DNA of 64,000 bases from positions 248,001-312,000 of the forward strand of contig NZ_QTJY01000008.1 of the NCBI RefSeq assembly GCF_003703975.1. Direction: 5' to 3'. Below, piece after piece: positions 43,401-51,016 of the stretch. The notes beneath the pieces were generated by a model, which was not told the DNA's origin, did no database searches, and worked only from the letters and a program-made list of their open reading frames with translations. The first letter of the stretch is position 1. Each line of letters opens with the position of its first letter. Origin of the DNA: Larkinella soli. Lineage in GTDB: Bacteria; Bacteroidota; Bacteroidia; Cytophagales; Spirosomataceae. A program made the translations under genes and the position numbers.

Positions 43401-45351
43401 AGGTGCGGATGTCGTCCGCCTGGCCGATATCCTCCGTGGCCGGCTCAAAGAGCACCAGAAAGAAACCCCGGGCCGGATCACTCTGGCCGAGGACGGGCCG
43501 CACCTGGATAGTGATCGTCTCGGTCTGGTCGCCGGTGCGCAGCACCAGGTTGCGGGCCTTGACGTTGGTGCGCTGCTGGACGGCCTGGTAGAAGGCCGAG
43601 CGCAGTTCCAGCCGCAGCTCCGGGCGGATGAGCTTCAACAGGTTTTTCGAAGGCTCCCCGCCGGCGATCTGCAGATAGCGCCCGGCCCGCTCCGACAGGT
43701 GCAGAATATCGTACTCCTCATTGACGACGATCGAGGGGGGCGCATACTGTTCGAGTAGCTGGTGATGCAGCTCCCCGTAATTGGGGCGGCTCACCGGGGG
43801 GCGGGCCTCCCCTTCGGCGGCCGGTTCCGGCGGGCGTTTTTTTTCGGGCAGCAGCGAGGGGATGGTTTCCGGAATCGGATACGGCCGCGTGGTCACCTGC
43901 CGGCTCTGGTAGAGGTGGTCCTCCCGGCTGACGGGCGCGAAGAGGTCCCCCGCCCCGTCGGGGGTTTCCGACAGGCCCAGCATCAGAAAACCGCCGGGCT
44001 GGAGGGAAAAATGAAACGTTTCCATCACCCGCTCCTGGGCGGTGGGGTTGAGGTAGATCAGCAGGTTCCGGCAGCTGACCAGATCCATCCGCGAGAACGG
44101 GGGGTCTTTCAGTATGTTGTGGTGGGCGAACAGGACCATCTCGCGGATTTCCCGCCGGATGCGGTATTCCTCGCCTTCCCGGAAAAAAAAGCGGTGCAGC
44201 CGTTCGGGCGACACGTCGGCGGCATCGTTGAGCGTATACCGGCCTTCGCGGGCGGGGGCGATGGCGGCCTCGTCGATGTCGGTGGCAAAGAGCTGAACCT
44301 TCGGCGCGTCGGGGAGGCCCAGGGTCTGTTCGGCCAGCAGCATGGCCAGCGAGTAGGCTTCCTCCCCGGTGGCGCAGCCCACGACCCAGACCCGGACCGT
44401 ATCCTCGGCCTTTTTGCCCTGAAGCAGCCGCGGCAGCACCTCCTGCTCCAGGGTGGCAAACGCTTTGCCGTCACGGAAAAAGTTGGTGACCGAGATCAGC
44501 AGGTCCTTCAGCAGGGCCTGCGTTTCTTCGGGATGTTCGCGCAGGTAGGCGGCATAGGCCGGCAGATGGGCCAGCCCCCGAACGTTGAGGCGCCGTTCGA
44601 TCCGGCGCATCAGGGTCGGGCGCTTGTAGTTGGAAAAATCGTGGCCGGTGCGCAGACGCAGCTGCGTGAAAATCTCGCGCAGGGCCTGCTGCTGCTCCTC
44701 GGGCCGCGTCTCATTTTCGACCGGAATCCAAACCGTGCCGAGGTTTTGCCGGTAGGCGATGAGCCGTTCCGGTATCTTCGCCACCGGCAGAATCTCATCG
44801 ACCAGGTCGGTGGCGATAGCATGGCGGGGCATTTCCTGAAAGGCCGCTTCCCGGGGGTTCTGCACGAACACCACGCCCCCGTTTTCCTTGATGCGCTTGA
44901 TACCCATCGAGCCGTTGGCCCCGGTGCCGGACAGAATCACCGCCACCGCCCCCGGGCCGTGCGATTCGGCCAGCGTCCGCAGGAAGATATCCACCGGCGC
45001 CCGCCGGTCTTCCAGGCGGGAATTGGCTTCTACGACCAGCAGGCCTTCCTGCATGGTCAGGTGTTTGTTGGGCGGTACGACGTAGACGTGATCGGGCAGA
45101 ACCCGCACGGATTCGGACACCTGCGTCACCGGAATTCGGGCCACGCCCTGCAGGATTTGCGCCAGCTGGCTGTCATAGTCGGGCGACAGGTGCAGGATCA
45201 CCACATAGGCCATGCCGGAATCGAAAGGCACCTGCTTGAAAAATTCGGTCAGCGCTTCCACTCCCCCGGCTGACGCCCCAAGGCCCACCATCAGCATGTT
45301 ATCGGGCGTAGGAAGGGATGGTTTCTGCGGATTTGATTTCTTTTTTTTCAC
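40480..45351 (-). CDS. CheB-CheR-PAS sensor histidine kinase fusion
   Basis: A 1623-residue cytosolic signalling protein. In order: CheB methylesterase-like domain (about residues 20-195; Ser27 in GASAGG, His54 in ILHLSPDY), CheR methyltransferase (N-part about 225-265, SAM site VWVVGCATGEEAYSLAML near 320, SCRNLLIYL near 415), a PAS-like domain, a long coiled coil (about 650-735), four or five PAS/PAC modules with YDV-type repeats, a HisKA domain with SASHDLRGQV, and a HATPase (N box and GxGxG) at the C-terminus. In the CheB part the catalytic Asp of the LSGTGxDG motif is Asn146 (SGTGANGSMG), so esterase activity is doubtful. It has no transmembrane segment, so it likely senses a cytosolic or redox signal. 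Confidence 0.93.
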   Translation of the reverse strand: MKKKKSNPQKPSLPTPDNMLMVGLGASAGGVEALTEFFKQVPFDSGMAYVVILHLSPDYDSQLAQILQGVARIPVTQVSESVRVLPDHVYVVPPNKHLTMQEGLLVVEANSRLEDRRAPVDIFLRTLAESHGPGAVAVILSGTGANGSMGIKRIKENGGVVFVQNPREAAFQEMPRHAIATDLVDEILPVAKIPERLIAYRQNLGTVWIPVENETRPEEQQQALREIFTQLRLRTGHDFSNYKRPTLMRRIERRLNVRGLAHLPAYAAYLREHPEETQALLKDLLISVTNFFRDGKAFATLEQEVLPRLLQGKKAEDTVRVWVVGCATGEEAYSLAMLLAEQTLGLPDAPKVQLFATDIDEAAIAPAREGRYTLNDAADVSPERLHRFFFREGEEYRIRREIREMVLFAHHNILKDPPFSRMDLVSCRNLLIYLNPTAQERVMETFHFSLQPGGFLMLGLSETPDGAGDLFAPVSREDHLYQSRQVTTRPYPIPETIPSLLPEKKRPPEPAAEGEARPPVSRPNYGELHHQLLEQYAPPSIVVNEEYDILHLSERAGRYLQIAGGEPSKNLLKLIRPELRLELRSAFYQAVQQRTNVKARNLVLRTGDQTETITIQVRPVLGQSDPARGFFLVLFEPATEDIGQADDIRTSEESVARHLEEELIRVKAQLRNSTEFHETQAEELKASNEELQAMNEELRSAAEELETSKEELQSINEELTTVNQELKVKVEEIFLTKNNLQNLINSTDLATLFLDRGFRVNLFTPAARSIFNLIPADTGRPLSDITNRLDYAHLQEDAQGVLETLQPVEREVRTIDGRVFMMRVLPYRTAEDRINGIVITFVDITARKAAEEAVRQSEERLRLVIESATDYAIFTQDLERRVTSWNPGAQAMFGYSEAEIIGQSGDIIFTAEDRRRGEPDHEEQTTRQNGRAQNERWHVRKDRTRFWGSGSVSPLTDATGRLLGFVKIMRDLTERRAAEEARFFLASIVESSQDSVLTINFDGIITSWNQASQELYGYQASEVIGQPLTMLTLPADLAEVLKNTDRIKHSQQVEQYDTVRINKDGREMMLEIVLSPVKDGKGNVIGVSTIARDVTQRKRAEQAVAIRNQTLQQQTESLARIGSWEYDRETGRFVWSEGMYHLFGLEVGTPVTLSTYLEHALKVDRPTAGSIIAQIERGDGPFEEVLRIQVDGTVKTLRLKGVVLPGENGELQRVLGIDWDITDLRLAQEEIRRSAENLQAVLDASPASIGLLKAVHAEDGSGEILDFRLAVGNQKLAEFFNQPIGTLLGQSAERFRTLLWGEQTLEYLHEVYRSNQSRYDEKFLEGPPQDRWLGVAVNRQDDGLVLTGLDITDLKKTQAQQQDWLTELEQASRSAQALSQLRDSLRDRSELLRSASHDLRGQVGVIASATQLLGMAGSEAERNQMIQMIKRNIQQMTQLMTNLLDFARLEAGQETLQVSRQNVARLVEELTAGAQAVVQERNLWVKTEGPPNLEVETDPVQLRRILQNLLLNGLKYTDQGGVTIGWKEAENRSGWQLWVADTGPGLSPDQLSRLRDQPPLPSDGSTAGARKKTVRPGGEGIGLSIVKRLCVLLGGRLSVESKPGSGTRFELQFPVSVPPNKAA

Positions 45352-45385
45352 GGGAATCAGCGACCAGGGGGTTCAGAAAAAAAGG

Positions 45386-46039
45386 TTAACATTCGGTGGC
45401 CAGCGTATCGGCCTGTTCGCGGAGCGAATCATTGCTCAGCGGTTCATGGCTCATCACCGCCTGCCGGACCAGACCGGCGCGTTGCAGGGCTTCCTGGGCT
45501 TTTTTAAAATACATCCCGGCCCGTTTCGGCCGGTTGGCCTCGGCAACATGGTCGCCCAGGTGATTCATCAGCAAAACGCTTTCTTCCACCACCCGAAGGG
45601 CCGTAAACCGCGTATCTTCTACTTTCTGGGTCATGGCCACCAGCAGCGAATCGGCCGGATAGGCGTGCCCGGTATGACAACGGAACCGCGCCAGGCGGCC
45701 ATCCTTCAACCGCGTCAGCACCCCGTGGCATTCCGGACAGGTAAAGGGAGTCCGTTCACCTTTGACCTGCACCGACGCCTCCACCACCAGCAGGTGATGA
45801 TCCGGGGAGCCACGTAAATCCGGGCCCGATACCAGGGGTTGCCCATCGTGGGCATGAGCGACCGGAAGGGGGGTGAGACGGCTCCGCACCTGCGGCAACA
45901 CGCCCCGCACGGTGGGGGCCATATGCCAGACGATAAAAACAGAAGCCTCCAGGTCGGAGGGCAGGGCCGCCACGATTTTTTTGATGGCTTCAAAACCGCC
46001 CGCTGAGGCACCGATGACAATCATATCTCGTTTTGCCAT
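45386..46039 (-). CDS. CheB-like protein with its catalytic core deleted
   Basis: 217 residues against 340-350 in intact CheB-type proteins. The N-terminus is normal (MIVIGASAGGFEAIKKIV, Ser12; VWHMAP with its His; DHHLLVV), then after VQVKGER the sequence jumps straight to the C-terminal zinc-knuckle-like part (FTCPECHGVLTRL, then RFRCHTGHAYPADSLLVAMT). The middle segment that holds the LTG-x-G-x-DG catalytic Asp is missing in frame. It opens the operon, 34 bases ahead of the kinase. It may serve as a docking or decoy protein rather than an esterase. Confidence 0.85.
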   Translation of the reverse strand: MAKRDMIVIGASAGGFEAIKKIVAALPSDLEASVFIVWHMAPTVRGVLPQVRSRLTPLPVAHAHDGQPLVSGPDLRGSPDHHLLVVEASVQVKGERTPFTCPECHGVLTRLKDGRLARFRCHTGHAYPADSLLVAMTQKVEDTRFTALRVVEESVLLMNHLGDHVAEANRPKRAGMYFKKAQEALQRAGLVRQAVMSHEPLSNDSLREQADTLATEC

Positions 46040-46372
46040 TCCGATCCTGGTTCAGAAGGTCAACCAATTCAAAACCTAAATGGCCATTCAAATCCGAATA
46101 AAACCTTTAGGCTTTCAACCATGATGAGTTGAAACAAGGGAAATCTAAGTAAAAAAGCAATGGAAGGGGAAGAGATACAAGGAAATCGCTCGTTCTCTTA
46201 CCAAGACATCCTGTTCATAAAAGCGTTCTAGAGGACAGGGTGTTCACAGATCTCGCTGGTTTTAAAGCTGTCGGCCTTGGGTTTAACCGTCCTCTCGACG
46301 TAGCCTTTGCCCTGCCCCTTGCCTACGCTGATCCAAGCGGTGGGCCGCCGTACCAAGTTGAGTGTCCTACTA
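46040..46372. other. Gene-free stretch upstream of the CheB-like gene
   Basis: No gene recognised. The 5' region of the chemotaxis-like operon lies here on the minus strand; no box matching TAnnTTTG was seen. Confidence 0.4.
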
Positions 46373-46489
46373 CTACTTATCGGATGATCTAGCCCAGGTA
46401 GGCCCGGGGATGCGTTCCCGCTCGTAGGGCGCCAGAGTGGCAAAAAGGTACGGCTTTGTTCTTGCGGAGGAAGAGGCCTTCTTTGTCAT
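46373..46489 (-). CDS. Small hypothetical protein
   Basis: A 38-residue frame starting MTKKASSSARTKPYLFATLA. It begins nine bases after the stop codon of another small frame, the spacing of an operon, but no family is recognised. It could be the remains of a longer gene. Confidence 0.25.
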   Translation of the reverse strand: MTKKASSSARTKPYLFATLAPYERERIPGPTWARSSDK

Positions 46490-46498
46490 TAGGTAACG

Positions 46499-46624
46499 TT
46501 AGTTCAGGTAGATCATACAAACAGGGTCGTACACCCACTCGCCCGGAATGCGCGGGCGGAGCTCGGCCGCATCAGCCCGACGCATAAGCAGTTGGGAATC
46601 CTGGCGGGGGCGACAAAGCTCCAT
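46499..46624 (-). CDS. Small hypothetical protein
   Basis: A 41-residue frame starting MELCRPRQDSQLLMRRADAA and ending EWVYDPVCMIYLN. Amino-acid use looks protein-like, but no homology is recognised. Confidence 0.25.
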   Translation of the reverse strand: MELCRPRQDSQLLMRRADAAELRPRIPGEWVYDPVCMIYLN

Positions 46625-46937
46625 CGGGGAAAGGTCGTTCTTATGGATAGGCCCGTTTCATGGGGCAAGGTTTATCCCTTGAAAGGGAGGGAGAATACAC
46701 GAATTGAACAGGTCTTAAAGGGTCGTTTAAGCCTTGTAAAATAGTCTTTTCGCCCTGCTTCTCCCTTTCTGAAGCCTGAAATTTTGCTCACGGGAGATGT
46801 CCTTTGAATCATCCCTGGCCCAGCCTTCGGGAAAGTCATTCAAAACATGTACCTTTCCTCGCCCCTTTTTACACCTGTCCTGATCATTCACCCCTCATTC
46901 TCTCTATAGAGCGAATGACCCTTCCGATGTTGACCCG
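46625..46937. other. Gap before the zinc-ribbon gene
   Basis: No gene seen. A CTTGTAAAA motif occurs at 46732-46740, the same core as the downstream 31-bp repeats. Confidence 0.4.
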
Positions 46938-47582
46938 GTGACTACTTGTCAAACCTGTGAGCAGCCCCTGCTGGACGGCCGCTCCGACAAACGCTTTTGT
47001 TCTTCCCGCTGCCGCATGCAGCACCACCGCCGGCAGAAAGCCGTGTTGACCTCCCCCGGCAAACACCTGCGCCGATCGCTGACCCTGAACAAGCCGATTC
47101 TCTTTCAACCTACGGAGGAAGAGGAGCTGGAGGTGACGCCCACCTGCATCTGGGTGCCCCGACCGCTGTACGACCAGGACCTAAAGCTGCTGAACACCGT
47201 GCTGTGGCTACGCGACGATCTGGTGTACCTGGAGAACCTCGATGGCCAGGAAGGCGAAACCAACCCCGGGGTGGAATGGGAGAAGTGGGATGGCAACGAT
47301 GTCAGTGACCACTTTACGGCCCAGTGGGTGGGTCTTGAAGGCTATTTCAACACCCTCAAGCGGGCCCAGGGGCCCATGGGCCGCGAGTTGGCCAGGCACT
47401 GGCCACGGCTGGAGGCCGCCTACCGACTCATCCAGCAACAAATGCGGAAGTTCGTCGCGACCTACCAGATGAAGTCCGGGCGTTATGTGGCTCACCTGGA
47501 GGCCGGCTTCTTAGACCAGGTGGAGGTGTTTCGCCAGGATCTGGGTCTGTTGTGGTATGAACTGGAGGAAGCCACCCGGTAG
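46938..47582 (+). CDS. Zinc-ribbon protein of unknown function
   Basis: A 214-residue protein. Residues about 4-33 form a four-Cys zinc ribbon, CQTCEQPL then KRFCSSRCRMQHHRRQK, like the small FCS-type ribbons of DNA-binding and plasmid-borne proteins. The rest is helical and acidic, with a conserved-looking WEKWDGNDVSDHF and a long C-terminal helix (residues about 140-210). The start codon is GTG. It is immediately followed by the GTCAC and TTGTAA repeat arrays, so it could be the protein that binds them. That link is inference. Family not recognised. Confidence 0.65.
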   Translation: MTTCQTCEQPLLDGRSDKRFCSSRCRMQHHRRQKAVLTSPGKHLRRSLTLNKPILFQPTEEEELEVTPTCIWVPRPLYDQDLKLLNTVLWLRDDLVYLENLDGQEGETNPGVEWEKWDGNDVSDHFTAQWVGLEGYFNTLKRAQGPMGRELARHWPRLEAAYRLIQQQMRKFVATYQMKSGRYVAHLEAGFLDQVEVFRQDLGLLWYELEEATR

Positions 47583-47584
47583 CC

Positions 47585-47748
47585 GTCACCCAGGCGTCAC
47601 CGACCTATCACTGAAACCAGATACGTCACTCGCCCTGAGCCCTGATTCGTCACGAAAGGAAGCGAGCCGTCACTAAGCCGTTACCGGGAGGGAGGGAGCA
47701 GTTTCCGATGTAGCCCCACCCGTCACCGAGCTGTCACCAAAGCGTCAC
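47585..47748. repeat. GTCAC repeat array
   Basis: Eight GTCAC cores (47585, 47596, 47625, 47649, 47669, 47722, 47733, 47744) and two near-matches (ATCAC at 47607, GTTAC at 47680). The most frequent step is 11 bases, one helix turn. It begins three bases after the stop codon of the zinc-ribbon gene. Confidence 0.75.
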
Positions 47749-47807
47749 GAAAAGACGCCCTTTGGTCTTTCGTCGTCGAGGGCGGCCACCAGGACAGTTT
47801 TTACAAG

Positions 47808-47931
47808 CTTGTAACCGGTTGTAAAAACGCCGTTTTAGCTTGTAAACCCTTGTAAAAGGGGCTCATCGTCTTGTAAAAGCTTGTAAAAAGGGCACGAAAG
47901 AGGGGTAAGCGGTTGTAAAAACTAGGCTAAT
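47808..47931. repeat. Four tandem 31-bp units with paired TTGTAA cores
   Basis: Units start at 47808, 47839, 47870 and 47901. Each has two (C/G)TTGTAA(A/C) cores 10 bases apart (11 in the last); in the fourth the first core is decayed. Core starts fall at 0, 10, 31, 41, 62, 72 and 104 bases, multiples of about 10.4, so all face one side of the helix. Left of it, TTACAAGCTTGTAA forms a perfect palindrome (47801-47814). The rest of 47932-48298 shows nothing else. Confidence 0.85.
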
Positions 47932-48298
47932 CGCTGGTAGTAAGCTTTTTCCTAGCGTAGGAAACCCCGACAGCTGCCCTAAATCGGCCTTCAGAAGGTA
48001 AATATCCCTGTTTGGGAGGCATCAGAAGACACTGTTAAAGGGTTATTGTACCTTTCCACCCACTACGGTAAAGCTATAGCCGACTATTGAGAGATTTAGA
48101 ATGCTAGGTTCGTGGCGGATCAAGCCTTTTTTAGGACGAAACTAGGGTAGGGGACGCTAGGGAGACACTGCCTTCTATGGCGGTGTTCATCGGCGTTGAA
48201 TTTTTTAGTGACTCCCTGAGCGGAGCAACCAGGTATTAAGAAAATATAAGCTTTTCTTAAATCGAATAGGCGACTCCCATAACGACGTAAAGTGTCCC

Positions 48299-48426
48299 AA
48301 AAAAGGAGCTTTTCCCGAGACGAATTAATAAAGATGCCTGGCCACTTATTAACGGAATCGTTTCAGTTTTCTACATTCGCTTTATCGATTCGACTATTCC
48401 TTTCTTAATCGGTTATGAAAACACTA
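48299..48426. repeat. Dispersed 128-bp repeat, copy A (upstream region plus gene start)
   Basis: Matches 61265-61392 in reverse complement at about 80-85%. It covers the upstream region and the first four codons (MKTL) of the 48415 gene. Shared blocks include GAGACGAATTA, GGCCACTTATTA, AATCGTTTCAGTTTTCT and CATTCGCTTTAT. Probably the shared promoter region of a former gene pair. Confidence 0.85.
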
Positions 48427-48876
48427 TCTGCTTTTCTATTTATTTGGATGATAAGCGTCCAGCTTTGCTTGGCTCAAGCGACAAAACCGGCTTTAGATAC
48501 GGACTCTACCTTTCGCCGGGCGCTTCAGGAGATTCGCTACCCTGAACTTAGACGGCTAGCCCAGCAAACGACCATCGTTTTTGTTCAGTTTACCCTTACT
48601 CCGCAAGGGAAAGTCACCCAGATCAAGTATTTGAATGAGGATGAGGTGGATAACCCTTTTGTCTATGAGGTTCAACAGATCGTCGAGCAACTACCTACCT
48701 TACCAGCTTTGTATGCTGGCGAGTATGTATTGCCCGTCGGGTTTGAATCGGAAAACAGCCAGGGCAAGAAACGACTCACCAAAGAAGACCGGGCGGCCCT
48801 GGCCCGCACCTTCGTTCAATTAACCCGCGCCCGCGTGTTGCTCAGCGAAGTCTATGTGCCGGCTTCGAATTGGTAA
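48415..48876 (+). CDS. Exported TonB-C-like protein
   Basis: A 153-residue protein with a clear signal peptide (MKTLSAFLFIWMISVQLCLAQ, cut near residue 21). The mature part has the order of a TonB C-terminal domain: IRYPELRRLAQQTTIVFVQF, LTPQGKVTQIKYL, VYEVQQIVEQLPTLPA. It lacks a membrane anchor, so it is more likely a periplasmic protein of the same fold than an energy transducer. Its upstream region is duplicated at 61265-61392, where the rest of the paralogous gene is gone. Confidence 0.75.
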   Translation: MKTLSAFLFIWMISVQLCLAQATKPALDTDSTFRRALQEIRYPELRRLAQQTTIVFVQFTLTPQGKVTQIKYLNEDEVDNPFVYEVQQIVEQLPTLPALYAGEYVLPVGFESENSQGKKRLTKEDRAALARTFVQLTRARVLLSEVYVPASNW

Positions 48877-49131
48877 ACTAGAGAGACGTTCTTCGAAAGA
48901 AAATGCCTAGGATTAATTAAACGGCGAACGCTTACCAAGGGCTTGAATCCGGCTTTCCCTCCGACAGATAGGAGAATAAGCCCCTATCCCGACCGCTCTA
49001 TTTAAGATGAGGTCAGCCAGCATACAAAGCCGATCTTAGCACTCCAGCCTAGTCTGAGCGTGTGCCTTATTTCAACCCATTCGATGGGTTACCATCAAGC
49101 AAGAAACCAAAACGCATTGTTGCACCTTAGC

Positions 49132-49455
49132 CTACTTGGTGGCCTGCTTAGTGGTTATTAAAACGACTCCATTCTGGGCTTGAGGACCATATTTAGCAAG
49201 TAATTCAGGACTCTGTTTCAGCACCGTAATGCTCTCAATGTCCTCGGTAGTGAACTTGCGACCATGGATTTGGGCCTGCTTCAACTCCTCCACCTTAACC
49301 TGGTTGAGAACATAGACCGGAGGATTTACTTTCAAAGCGTTTCTACTCGCCAGTCGAGAAGGAGAAACGGCCTCTTTGGAAGAATGGCAGCCTGCGAGCA
49401 AACTAAGGCCGATGCTGGCCGCTAGAAGGGGAAGGATAGAAGGCTTTAAGCTCAT
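49132..49455 (-). CDS. Small lipoprotein with a TonB-plug-like motif
   Basis: A 107-residue protein. Lipobox LSLLAGC after a short leader. The C-terminal half (SITVLKQSPELLAKYGPQAQNGVVLITTK, in two stretches) matches the plug signature of TonB receptors (xxAxxxYGxxAxNGVVxITTK) without barrel or transporter parts. Such stand-alone plug peptides are common in Bacteroidota and their role is not known. The ATG at 49455 is preferred over an upstream Met because it directly precedes the signal sequence. Confidence 0.75.
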   Translation of the reverse strand: MSLKPSILPLLAASIGLSLLAGCHSSKEAVSPSRLASRNALKVNPPVYVLNQVKVEELKQAQIHGRKFTTEDIESITVLKQSPELLAKYGPQAQNGVVLITTKQATK

Positions 49456-49766
49456 GGCGATCTGTTTTTTATGCCAAGCTATCAATAAAAATAATCAGTT
49501 TAAACTCGTACCAGCTTAACTTTTTTAGTAGCTGAATTGGGCAACAAAGTTCTGATCGGATTTGCTAGGGACAGAAGAAAATATTTCCATGGAAACCGTT
49601 GGGTGAATCGTTTTTAAACCGATGATAAAAGTCTAACCAAATAAAAATGCGGCTTTTTTACCAAAAGGAAGAAGGTGCCTGACCACTTTAATTACAAATG
49701 CTTATTGGTAGGATACGTTAAAATGTAAGATCTAAATAGACCACCTTATGAAAGCTTGGGTACTAG

Positions 49767-49892
49767 TCGGCTTCCTTTCCAACGACCATCCTCATCGATC
49801 CCAGTGGTAAGATCTTATATCGCGGTTCGGGTAAAGAGTCCTTCCAGCGGATCAAAGAGCGGCTGGAAAAAGAAAAAGCAAATGGCAAGTAA
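49767..49892 (+). pseudogene. C-terminal remnant of a thioredoxin-like protein
   Basis: A stop-bounded fragment reading SASFPTTILIDPSGKILYRG and ending KERLEKEKANGK. The FPTT with the cis-Pro and the LIDPSGKIL strand are hallmarks of TlpA/thioredoxin-like C-termini. The catalytic CxxC part upstream is gone and a stop codon lies just before the fragment. Confidence 0.75.
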
Positions 49893-49955
49893 TTATCTGG
49901 CTTTTCAAAAAGCAACATAATTTCATTTATAGAACGAATCGAGCGCAAAAAAGAC

Positions 49956-50174
49956 ATGACTAAAGAGCAATATACTACCAGAGCCAGATGGCTATTGGCC
50001 ACTACCATTGTCCTGACCATCGCCTTGGCTCGAAACGAGAAAGCAATCAAAGCGTTTCTTACTCGGACCGTACCAACTTTAGGTAGCTATTATTGGGTAA
50101 GCCTTGTTTTCTTAGTGAGCTTATGGTTTGCAGGATTTTACTATACCTTGAAGGGCCTTCTCACAAAGCGATGA
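49956..50174 (+). CDS. Small membrane protein, unknown
   Basis: A 72-residue protein with two hydrophobic segments (residues about 12-24 and 45-65). It begins ATG ACT AAA GAG, ends in KGLLTKR, and has no recognised family. The opposite-strand frame over the same bases is less protein-like. Confidence 0.5.
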   Translation: MTKEQYTTRARWLLATTIVLTIALARNEKAIKAFLTRTVPTLGSYYWVSLVFLVSLWFAGFYYTLKGLLTKR

Positions 50175-50381
50175 ATAAGTCTCCGGAATAAATCTATCCT
50201 ATTTTCATAAAAAATGCCTTTTACTAAGATCCAAAATCCGATCACGCCTATTTGTGGCTGATTTATGGCTGAAGCTCAGTCTAGCCAACTAGACACCTTG
50301 ATTAAAACACTAAATAAAGCGACTCAGGTAGCAATAAAGCGCTGAAGGAAGAGTTATTTTATCGCTCCTCCTTAGAATGTT

Positions 50382-50777
50382 ATGTCGATGAAAAAGCTGC
50401 ATGTAATCTCAGTAGTTGCTGCCATGAGTAGTTTTTTTCTAGCCTGTAGTAAGCCGTTTCCACCAGCTTCTCAAAAGATAGGTCAGCGTCGCTTGCAATT
50501 GGTATCTCCTGACGGAGTACGCATTGCAAACTCGATAGAGGAATTGAAAAGCCGGATTGAATCGTCAGGGATTGGATGGGACGATAATCGGGGAGAAAAT
50601 CCGCGAATGCTTGAGCCCATCACCATTACGAAAATCACCTATGGCCAAGAAAAAGGCTCTCCGCCTCTCCCACCCACTATGGGACAAAAGGTGAAGGTCA
50701 CTTTGGCAAACGTTCATTACAAAACATCAACAGGAAAAAAAGCCGTTTATTGGCTTTCAATTTTCCAGCCTTACTAA
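50382..50777 (+). CDS. Small lipoprotein, unknown
   Basis: A 131-residue protein with lipobox FFLACSK (Cys22 after Met-Ser-Met-Lys-Lys). The mature part has an extended Lys-rich surface and strands such as RLQLVSPDGVRIANS and VKVTLANVHYKTS. No known family; it would be anchored in an outer or inner membrane by lipid. The first of two nearby Met codons is used; the Met two codons later (50388) is equally possible. Confidence 0.65.
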   Translation: MSMKKLHVISVVAAMSSFFLACSKPFPPASQKIGQRRLQLVSPDGVRIANSIEELKSRIESSGIGWDDNRGENPRMLEPITITKITYGQEKGSPPLPPTMGQKVKVTLANVHYKTSTGKKAVYWLSIFQPY

Positions 50778-51016
50778 GCGTGTCAGTTTCTTTATCAAGC
50801 AGGCTATAATCTGGTTCGAGTCTACTTCAACAAAGTTGTTCTACCAAATGCCCGAATAGTAAGACGCTCCTATTCTTACAGTCGTCTTATTAAAGGAGCC
50901 TTATTTGAGAATAAGTAAGTTGGCAGTTACAAAGCAGGACCAACAACACATTTCTATTTAGTAAGAAGCAAACGGACGTTTATTGCTATCGATCTCCGGT
51001 CCGGTAGTTACTTACT

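Noticed and set aside
49670-49695. A short stretch resembling the 128-bp dispersed repeat
   Set aside because: Only about 20 bases are alike, and neither side extends the match.
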